Under the pieces are notes generated by a model. It did no database searches, was not told the origin of the DNA, and saw only the letters and a program-made list of their open reading frames with translations. From assembly GCF_001028665.1 (NCBI RefSeq), contig NZ_CP011504.1:1054001-1118000 (forward strand): 64,000 nt of DNA. The letters run 5' to 3'. Both the position numbers and the translations under genes were made by a program. The stretch is from Burkholderia pyrrocinia. Its GTDB lineage: Bacteria > Pseudomonadota > Gammaproteobacteria > Burkholderiales > Burkholderiaceae. Of the stretch, positions 38,721 through 49,125 are shown piece by piece (the first letter of the stretch is position 1; each line of letters starts with the position of its first letter).

Positions 38721-38874
38721 GCAGTCGCGGATGCGGATGCGGGAAAAATCGGGAATCTACGCGAACGTCACCGACGCGCAGCGGGCGGGCCACGTGAGCG
38801 TCGAATTCCGCGGCAACAAGATGGGATACGACGAAGACGTTTCGCTCGGGCTACCGTCGTCTTCGTCGAAGTAA
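38721..38874 (+). other. Possible small ORF or gene remnant
   Basis: A short frame reads REKSGIYANVTDAQRAGHV and SVEFRGNKMGYDEDVSLGLP before a TAA. It resembles part of a structured protein, but there is no clear ribosome-binding site and no recognised family. The rest of 38636-39108 shows nothing further. Confidence 0.25.
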
Positions 38875-39108
38875 GCCGGCGGCGCCTGCCGGCAACACGT
38901 CGCGATACGTGCGCCACCTAGCCGAAAATCGCACTCGCGTTTTGACCCACACGGCCACTTCCGTTGACTCAACCGGACATCGTTCGCGCATCCGGCCGCA
39001 ACGCCCCGCTGCAAGCGCGTCGCGCACCGGCCCCGGTCTTTCACGGATTGACCGCGGCATTCGACGTGCCCGAGACTGCGCCGCTCGGGCGGTCATTGGG
39101 AGAACGTC

Positions 39109-40077
39109 ATGCCGGACACCAGCACGGAGATCGTCACGATCTCGACGCGCGCCGTACGCGGCGCCGAGCGCGTCGACTTCTGGGTCGACCATGTCGCCCG
39201 CACGCTCGTGCGGATCGAATGCAGCGGAAAATCGTCCGAAGGCATCGACGCGTCGCTGCGCAAGCGCGATCTCGGGCTGTTCAGCGCATGTGACATCGTC
39301 GCGAACCGGCACGCGGTCGTGCGCACGCCGCACAACATCCACGCCGACCAGCGCGACGCCGTGTTCATCTGCCTGATGCACGAAGGGCAAGGTTATACGT
39401 TCCAGGACGTCGACTGCATGCAGCACGCGCCGGGCGATATCGTCCTCTACGACACATCGGTGCCGTACGGCCACGGCTTTCCCGCCGACATGGCGATGAC
39501 CGTGCTCGACGTGCCGCGCGACGTGTTCGAAGCGCGCGTCGGGCCGTGGCGCTACCGCAGCCTCGTCAAGATCGATCGCGACGACGGCGTGACGTCGTGG
39601 GCCGTGCGACAGGCGTACGCGCTGCTCGCCGCGCCTCAGGAACCGGCGCCGGACGCACGCGAACGACGCGCCGCCGCGATACTCGAGCTCGTGCAGTCGA
39701 TGCTGCGGCTGCGCGACGGCGATGCGTCGCCGACGAAGTCGACCGTTCACACGCTGTCGCGCGCGAAGGCGTTCATCGACAGCCATCTCGCCGACGACGA
39801 TCTCGACAGCCAGTCGGTGAGCCGCGCGATCAACCTGTCGCCGCGCCAGCTCGCGCGCGTGTTCGAGATCGAAGGGATGCCGCTCACGCGCTACATCCTC
39901 GCGCGGCGGCTCGAACGCTGCCGCGCCGACCTGCGCGACCGGTCGCTGAAGCACCTGACGGTCAGCGAAATCGCGTTCCGCTGGGGCTTCAACAACAGCG
40001 CGCACTTCAGCCGCAGCTATCGCGCACGCTTCGGCGAGACGCCGAGCGACGCGCGCGCGCCGGCCGACGCGCGATAA
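39109..40077 (+). CDS. AraC-family regulator (cupin-like AraC_binding_2 N-terminus)
   Basis: A 322-residue regulator. The N-terminal two-thirds match the AraC_binding_2 domain seen in FeaR-like activators (ERVDFWVDHVARTLVRIEC and HAPGDIVLYDTSVPYGHGF), and the C-terminus is an AraC HTH pair (QSVSRAINLSPRQLARVFE; VSEIAFRWGFNNSAHFSRSY). It lies 154 bp upstream of a co-oriented GMC oxidoreductase gene, which is its likely target. Confidence 0.88.
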   Translation: MPDTSTEIVTISTRAVRGAERVDFWVDHVARTLVRIECSGKSSEGIDASLRKRDLGLFSACDIVANRHAVVRTPHNIHADQRDAVFICLMHEGQGYTFQDVDCMQHAPGDIVLYDTSVPYGHGFPADMAMTVLDVPRDVFEARVGPWRYRSLVKIDRDDGVTSWAVRQAYALLAAPQEPAPDARERRAAAILELVQSMLRLRDGDASPTKSTVHTLSRAKAFIDSHLADDDLDSQSVSRAINLSPRQLARVFEIEGMPLTRYILARRLERCRADLRDRSLKHLTVSEIAFRWGFNNSAHFSRSYRARFGETPSDARAPADAR

Positions 40078-40230
40078 CCTGACGCCGCAGAACCCGCCAC
40101 CCGCCGCGGTGTCCGTGCGAGGCAAGCACGGCGTCCATCCCGGTCAAATCGGGCCGCATAGCGGTCGCTAAGCTGGCTTCTTCCGCGGCGGCACACGTTT
40201 CGCCGCCCGACAGCAAGGAGAAGAAGCGGG

Positions 40231-41796
40231 ATGGAGACGTACGACCATATCGTCGTCGGCGGCGGTTCGGCCGGCTGCACGGTCGCGCATCGGCTGGTGA
40301 AGGCCGGCAGGCGCGTGCTGCTGCTCGAGGACGGCCCGAAGGACGACAGCCTGTTCATCCGGATTCCGGCGACGTTCATCCGCGTGCTCGGCACGCGGCG
40401 CACGGTCACGTTCGAAAGCGAACCGCAGCCCGGCGCGGCGGGACGCAAGACCTACGTGCCGCAGGGCCGCACGCTCGGCGGCGGCAGTTCGGTCAATGCG
40501 ATGCTGTACGTGCGCGGCACGCGCGACGACTACGACGACTGGGCCGCGCTCGGCTGCACGGGCTGGGGCTGGGACGACGTGCTGCCCGTGTTCAAGCGCG
40601 CCGAATCGCACCTGCGGCTCTCCGAGCCGTTCCACGGTACCGCCGGGCCGTTGAAGGTCGGCGACACGCGCTTCCGTCATCCGTTGAGCCTCGCGTTCGT
40701 GAAGGCCGCGCAGGAAGCCGGCATCGCGTACAACGACGACTTCAACGGCGCCGCGCAGCACGGCGTCGGCTTCTATCACACGACGATCTTCGACGGACAG
40801 CGCGGCAGCACCGCGGCCACCTATCTCGCCGATGCGATCGGCCACCCGAACCTGCGCGTGCTGACCGGCTGCCGCGTGACGCGCATCCGGTTCGACGGCC
40901 GGCGCGCGACCGGCGTCGAATGGCGAACCGAAAGCGGCGCGACGGGCTCGGCCGCCGCGCGCGCCGACGTCGTGCTCGCGGCCGGCGCGCTGAGCACGCC
41001 GAAACTGCTGATGCTGTCGGGCATCGGACCCGGCGCGCACCTGCACGCGCACGGCATCGACGTGCTGCACGACAGCCCCGACGTCGGCGCGAACTACCAG
41101 GATCACCTCGAAGTATCGATCTACGGCCATAGCCACGCGCCGGTCAGCCTGCTCGGCGAGGATCGCGGGCTGAAGGCGCTGCGGCACGGGCTGCAGTGGA
41201 TGCTGTGCCGCACGGGCCTGCTGACATCGAACGTCGTCGAATCCGGCGCGTTCGTCGATACGACGGGCAGCGGCCGGCCGGATATCCAGTTCCACGTGCT
41301 GCCGACGCTCGTCGGCGACGTCGATCGCGAGCCGCTGCCCGGCCACGGCCTGTCGATCAACCCGTGCCTGCTCAGGCCGCGCTCGCGCGGCTCCGTGCAA
41401 CTGCGCGGCAACGATCCGGCCGCGCCGATCCGGTTCGACAGCGGCGCGCTGTCCGACCCGGCCGACGTCGACGGCCTCGTGCGCGGCGTCGCGCTCGCCC
41501 GGCGGATCATCCGGGCGCCGTCGCTCGCGCGCATCGTTCGCGAAGCCGAGACGCTGACCGAGGCGGCACTCGCCGACTACGTGCGGCGCCGCGCGAAAAC
41601 CGTCTACCACCCGGCCGGCACCTGCCGCATGGGCAACGACGGGAACGCAGTCGTCACGCCGCGCCTCGCGGTGCAGGGCGTCGACGGATTGCGGATCTGC
41701 GATGCGTCGGTGATGCCGCGCATCGTGTCCGGCAACACGAACGCGCCGACGATCATGATCGCGGAGCGTTGCGCCGAATTCATGCTGGCGGACTGA
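40231..41796 (+). CDS. GMC-family FAD oxidoreductase
   Basis: A 521-residue choline/alcohol-dehydrogenase-like flavoprotein. The N-terminal FAD fold is [17 protein letters not shown], the GMC signature 1 is [20 protein letters not shown], signature 2 [17 protein letters not shown], and the C-terminal catalytic block is [18 protein letters not shown] plus [19 protein letters not shown]. The substrate is probably an alcohol or polyol but cannot be assigned. A good aaggaga site precedes the start. Confidence 0.93.
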   Translation: METYDHIVVGGGSAGCTVAHRLVKAGRRVLLLEDGPKDDSLFIRIPATFIRVLGTRRTVTFESEPQPGAAGRKTYVPQGRTLGGGSSVNAMLYVRGTRDDYDDWAALGCTGWGWDDVLPVFKRAESHLRLSEPFHGTAGPLKVGDTRFRHPLSLAFVKAAQEAGIAYNDDFNGAAQHGVGFYHTTIFDGQRGSTAATYLADAIGHPNLRVLTGCRVTRIRFDGRRATGVEWRTESGATGSAAARADVVLAAGALSTPKLLMLSGIGPGAHLHAHGIDVLHDSPDVGANYQDHLEVSIYGHSHAPVSLLGEDRGLKALRHGLQWMLCRTGLLTSNVVESGAFVDTTGSGRPDIQFHVLPTLVGDVDREPLPGHGLSINPCLLRPRSRGSVQLRGNDPAAPIRFDSGALSDPADVDGLVRGVALARRIIRAPSLARIVREAETLTEAALADYVRRRAKTVYHPAGTCRMGNDGNAVVTPRLAVQGVDGLRICDASVMPRIVSGNTNAPTIMIAERCAEFMLAD

Positions 41797-41839
41797 CGCG
41801 GCGCGTGTGCGCCGAACCGCACTGCACTGCAAACTAAAA

Positions 41840-41860
41840 CGGCGCGTGACGCACGCGCCG
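41840..41860. terminator. Terminator-like hairpin between convergent genes
   Basis: A perfect 9-bp stem CGGCGCGTG/CACGCGCCG with loop acg, preceded by an A-rich stretch on the plus strand (aaactaaaa, giving a U-rich tract for the minus-strand AraC gene). It lies between the GMC gene and the AraC-type gene. Confidence 0.65.
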
Positions 41861-41882
41861 CCGCAACCGCAACCTGCCGACG

Positions 41883-42863
41883 TCAGCACTCAGCCGCGCG
41901 CGCCGCGTCGCGCAGCGCCATCGGCGATGCGCCGTAGCGCTCGCGAATCGCGCGGCTGAAGTGTGCCTGGCTCGAGAACCCCCAGCGAAACGCGATCTCG
42001 CCGACGCTCGTCTTGCGCAGCCGCGCATCCGTCAGCTCGCGATACGCATGCGACAACCGTTCCGACCAGATGTGCTGCGTGATCGACTCGCCTTCGGCCG
42101 CAAAAAGCCGGCCGAGATGACGCAGCGACAGGCCCACCGCGTCGGCCACCGCCTGCGGCCCGAGCTCCGGCTCGCCGAGATGCGTCGCGATGTACTGCTT
42201 CGCGGTCAGCAGGTACGACAGTGACGCGCGCGATGCGCCCGCGCCGTTCACTTCCGCGTCGATGAGTTCCGCGATCAGCGTGCGCGTGTGCTCGGCGAAT
42301 CGCGCGGCATCGCGCTCGACCGGATCCCTCATGAACCGCTCGACGCTCGCGCGCAGCGTCGCGCCGAGCATCGCACCCGCGCCCGGCTTCGGCGCGATCC
42401 GCAACGGCAGCGCGGCCAGTTCCGCATCGAGCCGGTCGTCGAACGTCGTGATCGGGATATCGATCAGCAGTTGCCGCATCGGCGTCAGGAATCCGAACAG
42501 ATAAGGCACGCGCGTGTCGTAGACGACGACATCGCCGGCTTCCGCGAGCAGGCACCGGTCGCGCTGGATGAAATACGCGCGCCCGCTCAGGATCTGGCAC
42601 GCGAACAGCGATTCCTTCGGCAACTGCCGCACCAAAGCGGGGCTGCGCTCGATCACGTGATCCTGGCCGCTGATGTCGGCGACGCCGAGGCCCGGCAGCG
42701 CGATGTCGGTCTTCTCGACTTCGAGCCCGGCCGGCGACAGCGACGAACAACGCAGGCCGACCAGCGTCGCCGCGTTGAACGCATCCCAGTACGCCATCCG
42801 GTCGCGCGCCGGCACGTCGGCCGTCGAGCCTCGCGTGCGTGAAAAAACGGTCGAATTCGTCAC
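41883..42863 (-). CDS. AraC-family regulator of the adjacent catabolic run
   Basis: A 326-residue AraC regulator with an AraC_binding_2 type sensor domain (RMAYWDAFNAATLVGLRC; AGDVVVYDTRVPYLFGF) and a C-terminal HTH pair (QAVADAVGLSLRHLGRLFA; VGEIAFRWGFSSQAHFSRAI). It is divergent from the cupin-MFS-dehydrogenase run across about 185 bp and is its probable activator. It is a paralogue of the AraC protein at 39.1 kb. Confidence 0.9.
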   Translation of the reverse strand: MTNSTVFSRTRGSTADVPARDRMAYWDAFNAATLVGLRCSSLSPAGLEVEKTDIALPGLGVADISGQDHVIERSPALVRQLPKESLFACQILSGRAYFIQRDRCLLAEAGDVVVYDTRVPYLFGFLTPMRQLLIDIPITTFDDRLDAELAALPLRIAPKPGAGAMLGATLRASVERFMRDPVERDAARFAEHTRTLIAELIDAEVNGAGASRASLSYLLTAKQYIATHLGEPELGPQAVADAVGLSLRHLGRLFAAEGESITQHIWSERLSHAYRELTDARLRKTSVGEIAFRWGFSSQAHFSRAIRERYGASPMALRDAARAAEC

Positions 42864-43047
42864 GTCGCCTCCTGCTGGCGCCCGTCATACGGAGCGACAT
42901 GCATTGCGGAATTGGGGGATGGATCGTTTAAACGTCGTGCGGTGCGATGTCCGGCCCGATCAAGCAATTCGTCCAGCCCAGTCAAGAGCGGCGCGCACCG
43001 GCTGGCTAAAGTCGAGCCCACGACACCCAAACACAAGGAGACAAACC

Positions 43048-43581
43048 GTGGTCGACCAAGCCGTAGCCGAATTCTGGCAAAACATCCCGCCGATTGCCAA
43101 TCCGTTCAAGCCCGATGCGCTGCCGGAAGCCTACATCGCGAACGCGGCCACCGACGACGAGCGCTATTACGTTCCGTTCACCGAAACGGTTTCGTCGCGG
43201 CCGCTGTGGATCTCGCCGTCGCAGAACAAATGGTGCGACATCCTGATGGCGAAGGAAGCGGGGCTCGTGAACCGGCACTATCACCCGCACGAGGTGTTCG
43301 CTTACACCCTGTCCGGCAAATGGGGCTACCTGGAACACGAATGGACCGCGACGAAAGGCGATTTCGTGTACGAGACGCCGGGCGAAGGCCACACGCTCGT
43401 CGCGTTCGATCACCCCGAGCCGATGCGCGCGTTCTTCATCGTCAAGGGGCCGCTGATCTGGCTCGACGAAGAAGGCAACCCCGACGGCTATTTCGACGTG
43501 CATTCGTACATCGCGATGTGCAAGGCGCATTACGAGAAGGTCGGCCTCGGCGCGCAGGCGATCGAGAAGCTGTTCCGCTGA
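43048..43581 (+). CDS. Cupin dioxygenase of the 2,4'-dihydroxyacetophenone dioxygenase type
   Basis: A 177-residue cupin with GTG as start codon behind a perfect aaggag site. Metal-ligand motifs are VNRHYHPHEVFAYTLSGKW and a later histidine in ETPGEGHTLVAF. The sequence looks like the DAD family that cleaves the side chain of hydroxylated acetophenones. With the following transporter, dehydrogenases and porin this suggests uptake and breakdown of an aromatic ketone or related hydroxy compound. The substrate is inferred only. Confidence 0.8.
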   Translation: MVDQAVAEFWQNIPPIANPFKPDALPEAYIANAATDDERYYVPFTETVSSRPLWISPSQNKWCDILMAKEAGLVNRHYHPHEVFAYTLSGKWGYLEHEWTATKGDFVYETPGEGHTLVAFDHPEPMRAFFIVKGPLIWLDEEGNPDGYFDVHSYIAMCKAHYEKVGLGAQAIEKLFR

Positions 43582-43599
43582 CGCGCGACGAGGCCCGCC

Positions 43600-44904
43600 A
43601 TGACATCCCACCCTTCCCGCAAGCTTGCATGGACGTACGAGAACAGGCTGCTGCTGATCCTGTTCATGACGTTCGGCTTCGTGTTCTTCGACCGCCTCGC
43701 GCTGTCGTTCCTGTTCCCGTTCATGTCTGCCGAACTGCACCTGACGAATGCGCAGCTCGGCATGGTGTCGTCCGCGCTCGCGCTCACGTGGGCGCTGTCG
43801 GGCGCCGCGACCGGCGCGTGGTCCGACGCGCGCGGCACGCGCAAGCCGCTGCTGATCGCCGCGGTGCTCGGCTTTTCCGTGTGCTCGGCGCTGTCGGGGC
43901 TGGTCGGCGGCTTCGCGAGCCTGATCGCGTTCCGCGCGCTGATGGGCATCGCCGAAGGCCCCGTGCTGCCGCTGTCGCAGTCGCTGATGGTCGAGAGTTC
44001 GACGCCGAGCCGCCGCGGGCTGAACATGGGCCTGCTGCAGGGCTCGGCCGCCGGCCTGCTCGGCGCGATGATCGGCCCGCCGGTCGTGATCGGGATCGCG
44101 ACCGCGTACGGCTGGCGCCACGCGTTCTTCGTATCGTGCATTCCCGGCTTCCTGATCGCGTTCTGCATCTGGCGCTGGGTCCGCGAAATGCCGCCCGGCG
44201 GCGCACGGCATGCGCAGGCCGACACCGTCGGCACGCCGGCGGCGGGCAGCGCGGCGATCAGCCGCTGGGCGCTGCTGAAGGAACGCAACATCCTGCTGTG
44301 CGTGCTGATCAGCTGCTTCTTCCTCACGTGGTTCATCGTGATCATCTCGTTCGCGCCGGTGTTCCTCGTCGACAGTCGCCACCTGTCGCCCGCCGACATG
44401 GGCGTCGTGATGACCTGCCTCGGCGCTGCGTGGGTGTTCTGGGGCTTCGCGGTGCCCGCGATCTCCGACCGGATCGGCCGCAAGCCGACGATGATCGTAT
44501 TCGCACTGATCGCCGCCGCGTGCCCCGTTGCGATGATTCACGCGAATTCGCTGGGGGCGCTCTGCGCGCTCGTGCTCGCGACCTACACGGGCCTCGGCTG
44601 CTTCACGCTGTTCATGGCGACGATCCCGGCCGAAACGGTGCCGCCCCGCTCGATCGCCAGCGCGCTCGGGCTGATCATGGGCGCCGGCGAGCTGATCGGC
44701 GGCTTCGTCGCGCCGACCGTCGCCGGCTTCGCGGCGGACAAGTACGGCCTGCAGTTCGCGATGTGGACGTCGGCAACCGGCGCGATCCTCGCGTGCGTGC
44801 TGTCGTTCGGTCTCGTCGAAACCGCGCCCGCCGTGCTGCGCAAGCGCGCGCTCGCCGGCGCCGCCGCGAACCGTCTCGATACGCAGAACCTCGGAGGACG
44901 CTGA
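43600..44904 (+). CDS. MFS transporter (ACS-like)
   Basis: A 434-residue major-facilitator protein with twelve predicted helices. Features include FGFVFFDRLALSFLFPFM in helix 1, GAWSDARGTRKPLLIAA in the loop after helix 2 and RALMGIAEGPVLPLSQSLM in helix 4, which resembles the anion:cation symporter group for organic acids. It starts 18 bp after the cupin stop and precedes the alcohol dehydrogenase by 1 bp, so it belongs to the same operon and probably imports the substrate. Confidence 0.88.
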   Translation: MTSHPSRKLAWTYENRLLLILFMTFGFVFFDRLALSFLFPFMSAELHLTNAQLGMVSSALALTWALSGAATGAWSDARGTRKPLLIAAVLGFSVCSALSGLVGGFASLIAFRALMGIAEGPVLPLSQSLMVESSTPSRRGLNMGLLQGSAAGLLGAMIGPPVVIGIATAYGWRHAFFVSCIPGFLIAFCIWRWVREMPPGGARHAQADTVGTPAAGSAAISRWALLKERNILLCVLISCFFLTWFIVIISFAPVFLVDSRHLSPADMGVVMTCLGAAWVFWGFAVPAISDRIGRKPTMIVFALIAAACPVAMIHANSLGALCALVLATYTGLGCFTLFMATIPAETVPPRSIASALGLIMGAGELIGGFVAPTVAGFAADKYGLQFAMWTSATGAILACVLSFGLVETAPAVLRKRALAGAAANRLDTQNLGGR

Positions 44905-44905
44905 C

Positions 44906-46027
44906 ATGCGCGCACTTCAATGGCATGGCCCGCGCGACGTCCGTCTCGTGGAAATCGACACGCCGCGCGTCGGCCCGGGCGAGGTGCGCATCGCGGTCGC
45001 GTATTGCGGCATCTGCGGCAGCGACCTGCACGAATACGCGGACGGCCCGCACGCGATTCCGGTCGACACGCCGCATCCGCTGTCCGGCCGCACCGCGCCG
45101 CTGACGCTCGGCCACGAGTTCTGCGGCACCGTCGTCGAAGTCGGCGCAGGCGTGACGTCGCTGAACCCGGGCGACTGCGTCGCCGTCGAGCCCGAATATC
45201 GCTGCCGCCAATGCGCGTACTGCCGCTCGGGGTCGTACAACCTGTGCGTGTCGATGGGCTTCGCCGGGCTGATGGGCGACGGCGGGATGGCCGACTTCGC
45301 GGTCGTGCCAGCCTACATGCTGTATCGGCTGCCCGACGGCGTCAGTCTCGAACAGGCCGCCGTGATGGAGCCCGCCGCCGTCGCGCTGCATGCGTTGCGC
45401 CGCGCCGAACTCCGGCTCGGCGACACCTGCGCGGTATTCGGGCTAGGGCCGATCGGCCTGTTGCTGATCCAGCTCGCGAAGCTGCAGGGCGCGACCACCA
45501 TCGTGGCGGTCGACATGTCGCCCGAGCGCCTCGCGGCCGCCGCGCGCTTCGGCGCGACGCACACGTTCAACGCGCGCACGCTCGACGCGTCCGTACTGCG
45601 CGATGCGATCCGCGAGGCGTCGGGCGGGCTCGGCGTCGATGCGAGCTTCGAGGCGGCCGGTTTGCCCGCCACGTTCGAAGCGGCGATGCAGGCGCTGCGC
45701 AAGGGCGGCCGCGTGGTGATGGTCGGCCTGATGCCGCAAGCGGGCTTCGATGCGTTTCGCGCAGTCAACGACGAACTGACCTTCACGGCGAGCGTCGGCT
45801 ATCGGCATGCGTACGAAGACCTGCTGCGCATCGTCGCGTCGGGCGCGCTCGACCTCACGTCGATCGTCACGCGCACCGTGTCGCTCGAAGATGCCGTCGT
45901 CGACGGCTTCGACGCGCTGCTCGCCGATCGTACGCAGATCAAGATCCTGGTTTCCCCCGCGCAGCGGTCCGCCCGCCGCGCACACATTGTCGGGAGCGTC
46001 GAGCATGAGTCGTTCGTGGGCGTTTGA
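44906..46027 (+). CDS. Zinc-dependent medium-chain alcohol dehydrogenase
   Basis: A 373-residue dehydrogenase similar to 2,3-butanediol and sorbitol dehydrogenases. The catalytic zinc ligands are in [12 protein letters not shown] and [13 protein letters not shown], the structural zinc cysteines in [15 protein letters not shown], and the NAD fold in [17 protein letters not shown]. Its stop overlaps the next gene by 23 bp. In the operon it would oxidise a hydroxyl of the imported compound, or reduce its ketone. Confidence 0.9.
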   Translation: MRALQWHGPRDVRLVEIDTPRVGPGEVRIAVAYCGICGSDLHEYADGPHAIPVDTPHPLSGRTAPLTLGHEFCGTVVEVGAGVTSLNPGDCVAVEPEYRCRQCAYCRSGSYNLCVSMGFAGLMGDGGMADFAVVPAYMLYRLPDGVSLEQAAVMEPAAVALHALRRAELRLGDTCAVFGLGPIGLLLIQLAKLQGATTIVAVDMSPERLAAAARFGATHTFNARTLDASVLRDAIREASGGLGVDASFEAAGLPATFEAAMQALRKGGRVVMVGLMPQAGFDAFRAVNDELTFTASVGYRHAYEDLLRIVASGALDLTSIVTRTVSLEDAVVDGFDALLADRTQIKILVSPAQRSARRAHIVGSVEHESFVGV

Positions 46028-46727
46028 AGGCAAGACCGTCGTCGTGACGGGCGGCACGTCGGGCATCGGCGCGAGCACCGCCTGGCGCTTCGCGGAAGCG
46101 GGCGCGTCGGTCGTCGCGCTCGGGCTCGACGTCGCCGGCCCGCATGCGCCGGTGCATCCGCGCGTCCGGTGCATGGAGCTGAACGTGACCGACAGCGACG
46201 CGCTGACGCGCACGATCGCCGCGTTGCCGCGGCTCGACGTGCTCGTCAACGGCGTCGGCATCAGCCGGCACGCGGACGAATACCGGATGGACCAGTTCGA
46301 GCTCGTGCTGAACGTGAACCTGACGTCGGTGATGCGCGCGTCCGACGCCGCGTTGCCGGCGCTGTCGGCCCACGGCGGCAGTATCGTCAACGTCGCGTCG
46401 ATGTACACGTACTTCGGCAGCAAGGACCGGCCCGCGTACAGCGCGAGCAAGGGCGGTATCGCGCAGCTCACGCGTTCGCTCGCGCAGGCGTGGGCCGAGC
46501 GCGGCATCCGCGTGAACGCGGTCGCGCCCGGCTGGATCGACACGCCGCTCAGCAGCGGGCTGATGGCCGACGCGCACGCGTCGCGGCAGATCCTCGATCG
46601 CACCCCGCTCGGGCGCTGGGGCACCGCCGACGAGGTCGCGAACGTGATCCTGTTCCTGTGCTCGCCCGGCGCGTCGTTCGTGACCGGCGCGATCGTGCCG
46701 GTGGACGGCGGGTATTCGACGGTCTAG
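46005..46727 (+). CDS. Short-chain dehydrogenase/reductase
   Basis: A 240-residue SDR. The cofactor motif is [15 protein letters not shown], the NNAG-like motif is VLVNGVGIS (NG-x-G variant), and the active site is [20 protein letters not shown] with Ser, Tyr (Y-SAS-K) and Lys present. The C-terminal [13 protein letters not shown] and [11 protein letters not shown] are typical. It overlaps the alcohol dehydrogenase by 23 bp and ends the catabolic operon proper. Confidence 0.9.
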   Translation: MSRSWAFEGKTVVVTGGTSGIGASTAWRFAEAGASVVALGLDVAGPHAPVHPRVRCMELNVTDSDALTRTIAALPRLDVLVNGVGISRHADEYRMDQFELVLNVNLTSVMRASDAALPALSAHGGSIVNVASMYTYFGSKDRPAYSASKGGIAQLTRSLAQAWAERGIRVNAVAPGWIDTPLSSGLMADAHASRQILDRTPLGRWGTADEVANVILFLCSPGASFVTGAIVPVDGGYSTV

Positions 46728-46903
46728 CGCCCGGCGCACGGCGTGTCGGCGGCAGGCAGTCGCTCCCGATGCGCGGTGCGCAAACCATTCCCCTTCGGTT
46801 GCGCCTGAATCGGGATCGTTACGGCTCAGGTTTATTCATATCAATCAGTAGTCCAATCAAAAATATCCGACCCGATCGGAAACATGTGAGGAGCACATTG
46901 GAG

Positions 46904-47995
46904 ATGACGAAAAAGACCCTTCTGGCACTCGCGGCCTGCGCGATCCCGGCGGCGGCGTTCGCGCAAAGCAGCGTGACGATGTTCGGGCTGATGGACACCG
47001 GCATCAGCTACGTCAGCAACGAAGGCGGCCACGGAAACGCGAAATTCGACGACAACATCTTCTTTCCGAACCTGCTCGGATTCGAAGGCAAGGAGGATCT
47101 CGGCGCGGGCACGCGCGCAATCTTCCGGCTCGTGAACCAGTATTCGCTCGGCAACGGTTCGATCATCGGCGGCGGGTTATTCGCGCGGCAGGCCTACGTC
47201 GGGCTGGAAAACGACCGCTACGGCAAGCTCACGCTCGGCAACCAGTACGAGTTCATGGTCGACTCGCTGGCCGCGAGCGGCAACGAGATCGCGCAGGATC
47301 TCGTCGGCCTGTACGGTTTCCGCAACGGGCCGTTCGACAAGCTCGCGCTGCCGAACAACCCGACCGGTGCGTTCGACTGGGATCGCGTTGCGGGCAGCAA
47401 TCGCGTCGCGAACTCCGTCAAGTACACGAGCCCGTCGCTGTCGGGCCTGACCTTCGGCGCGCTGTACGGTTTCGGCAACGTTGCGGGGTCGGTCGGCGCG
47501 AACAACACGGCCAGCGTCGGCGCGAGCTACGACAACGGCCCGTTCGGCGCGGGCGCGGCCTATACGAACCAGAAATACGGCGCGTCGGCGGGACTGCCGC
47601 CGACCAGCGTGCGCAACTGGGGCGCGGGCGTGCACTACACGCTCGGCGCGGTCACGGGGAAGGCGCTCTTCACGACCGTGCGCAACGCGCAGAACGGCGC
47701 GGGCGTGTGGTCGGCGGAAGCCGGCGCGGCGTGGCATCCGTCGCCTGCGTGGGTGGTCGGCGCGTCGTACACGTACATGAAGGGCAACGACACGCTCGAC
47801 AACGCACATGCGCATCAGATCCTGGCCACCGTTCAGTACTGGCTGTCGAAGCGCACGATGGTGTATGTGGCGGGCGTGCATCAGCGCGCGAACCATGGCA
47901 GCAACGCGCAGGTCAACGGCGTGATGGATGCCAACGGCGCGTCGAGCGGCGCGCTGCAGTCGATCGCGCGGATCGGGTTCAGCACGCGGTTCTAG
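46904..47995 (+). CDS. Gram-negative porin (OmpC-like, Burkholderiales type)
   Basis: A 363-residue outer-membrane trimeric porin. The signal peptide ends AAAFAQSSVTMFG, followed by GLMDTGISYVSNEGG, and the mature protein shows alternating amphipathic strands and ends ARIGFSTRF with terminal phenylalanine for BAM recognition. A 176-bp gap containing AT-rich sequence separates it from the SDR gene, so it may have its own promoter; its position suggests uptake of the operon's substrate. Confidence 0.93.
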   Translation: MTKKTLLALAACAIPAAAFAQSSVTMFGLMDTGISYVSNEGGHGNAKFDDNIFFPNLLGFEGKEDLGAGTRAIFRLVNQYSLGNGSIIGGGLFARQAYVGLENDRYGKLTLGNQYEFMVDSLAASGNEIAQDLVGLYGFRNGPFDKLALPNNPTGAFDWDRVAGSNRVANSVKYTSPSLSGLTFGALYGFGNVAGSVGANNTASVGASYDNGPFGAGAAYTNQKYGASAGLPPTSVRNWGAGVHYTLGAVTGKALFTTVRNAQNGAGVWSAEAGAAWHPSPAWVVGASYTYMKGNDTLDNAHAHQILATVQYWLSKRTMVYVAGVHQRANHGSNAQVNGVMDANGASSGALQSIARIGFSTRF

Positions 47996-48044
47996 GTTCC
48001 AGCCCCCGGTGATTCCTGTCGGCGATCCCGCGACCGGATCGCCT

Positions 48045-48089
48045 GACGACGAAGGCGCGGCGCCGGCACGGCCTGCCGCCTTCGTCGTC
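48045..48089 (+). terminator. Terminator-like hairpin downstream of the porin gene
   Basis: A perfect 12-bp stem GACGACGAAGGC (48045-48056) / GCCTTCGTCGTC (48078-48089) starts 50 bp after the porin stop. The remaining sequence to 48415 shows no gene and probably holds the promoter of the AidA-like gene. Confidence 0.55.
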
Positions 48090-48415
48090 GCACGCGTACC
48101 GGTCGCCCGCCCGCGTATCGGATCGAAAAGCGTTCGGGCAACCGCGGCTAACGCAACGAATCCGTTCGGTCCAGGTCATGCATGGCCATGTCATGACACG
48201 GCGACGGCGCGACGCCGAAGCGCCGACCAAACAAGCGCGCGCACTGTAACCACGTGTAATCGACTCGCGGATCAATCCTTCGTACGCTGTCGATACTCTT
48301 CCGCGCGCCCGATTTCTCCGCAGGCGCTGCTTCGCAGGATGGGAGAGATGCCGGCGCCACGGGCGTCATCACTCAGCAGCGTGTTCTTCAACGATAAAAC
48401 GTGAAAGGAACTGCC

Positions 48416-48988
48416 ATGTCTCATAGCTTGGATAGCGTCAAATTCATCGACGTCCTGATTGCGTTCGATGTCGAGGAGATCCTGAAAAAGAACAACAACG
48501 CGCTCGGCACGGATCCGAATCAGGCGACCTCGCTCGCGAACATCCCCGATTCCGTCTACATGATCACCCCTCTCGCGGATGCGGCGTATGGCTACAGCCA
48601 GGGCCCGCTGCAGGGTATCAACCAGGGCGAGGCCGGCAACAACATGCGGATCAAGGCCAACGTCGAGGACGAGATTTACTGGCGCACCGTGTCGCTGACG
48701 GACAAGGAAAACTACAAGTGCTTCCTGTATCGCTTCAAAGCGACCGGCCGCAACCTTCTGGGCGAGGTTACGTACCACACCGAGAACGTCTACGAGCCTT
48801 ACCCGGAACAGGGCTGGCCCGACAGCAACGGTGTGAAAACAGAGCAGCGCGCGGACTACTGGGCGCAAGCCACCGTGCTCTGTCCCGGCCAGGAGACCTA
48901 TGCGTTCGTCGCCGCCGTTTACGACCGGCACGCGCAACTGAAGGGCTACGTCACCTGGAATGCTTTCATCTCCATCAGCAGCCGGTGA
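48416..48988 (+). CDS. AidA/PixA-family inclusion-body protein
   Basis: A 190-residue protein of the PixA/AidA family: IDVLIAFDVEEILKKN, NMRIKANVEDEIYWRTVSL and YAFVAAVYDRHAQLKGYVTW are characteristic. AidA proteins of the Burkholderia cepacia complex are quorum-sensing-controlled and abundant in stationary phase; they are implicated in host interaction. The ATG at 48416 has aaagga upstream. It is convergent with the TOMM locus and ends 138 bp from it. Whether it is quorum-regulated here cannot be told by eye. Confidence 0.88.
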   Translation: MSHSLDSVKFIDVLIAFDVEEILKKNNNALGTDPNQATSLANIPDSVYMITPLADAAYGYSQGPLQGINQGEAGNNMRIKANVEDEIYWRTVSLTDKENYKCFLYRFKATGRNLLGEVTYHTENVYEPYPEQGWPDSNGVKTEQRADYWAQATVLCPGQETYAFVAAVYDRHAQLKGYVTWNAFISISSR

Positions 48989-49047
48989 TCTCGAAGCGGC
49001 GCCTCGACAAGACCGCGACCTGATCGGCGCGAGGCGCCCGGCAGCAC

Positions 49048-49072
49048 CGGGCGGGCAAATTCGGCCCGCCCG
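49048..49072. terminator. Terminator-like hairpin between aidA-like gene and TOMM locus
   Basis: A perfect 9-bp stem CGGGCGGGC/GCCCGCCCG with a 7-base loop (aaattcg) lies 60 bp after the AidA-like stop and 54 bp from the convergent cyclodehydratase stop, suitable to end both transcripts. Confidence 0.6.
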
Positions 49073-49125
49073 CCGCTTGCCGCTGGCGAATCCATCCCGC
49101 CGCCATGCAAGGACAATCGGTCAAG

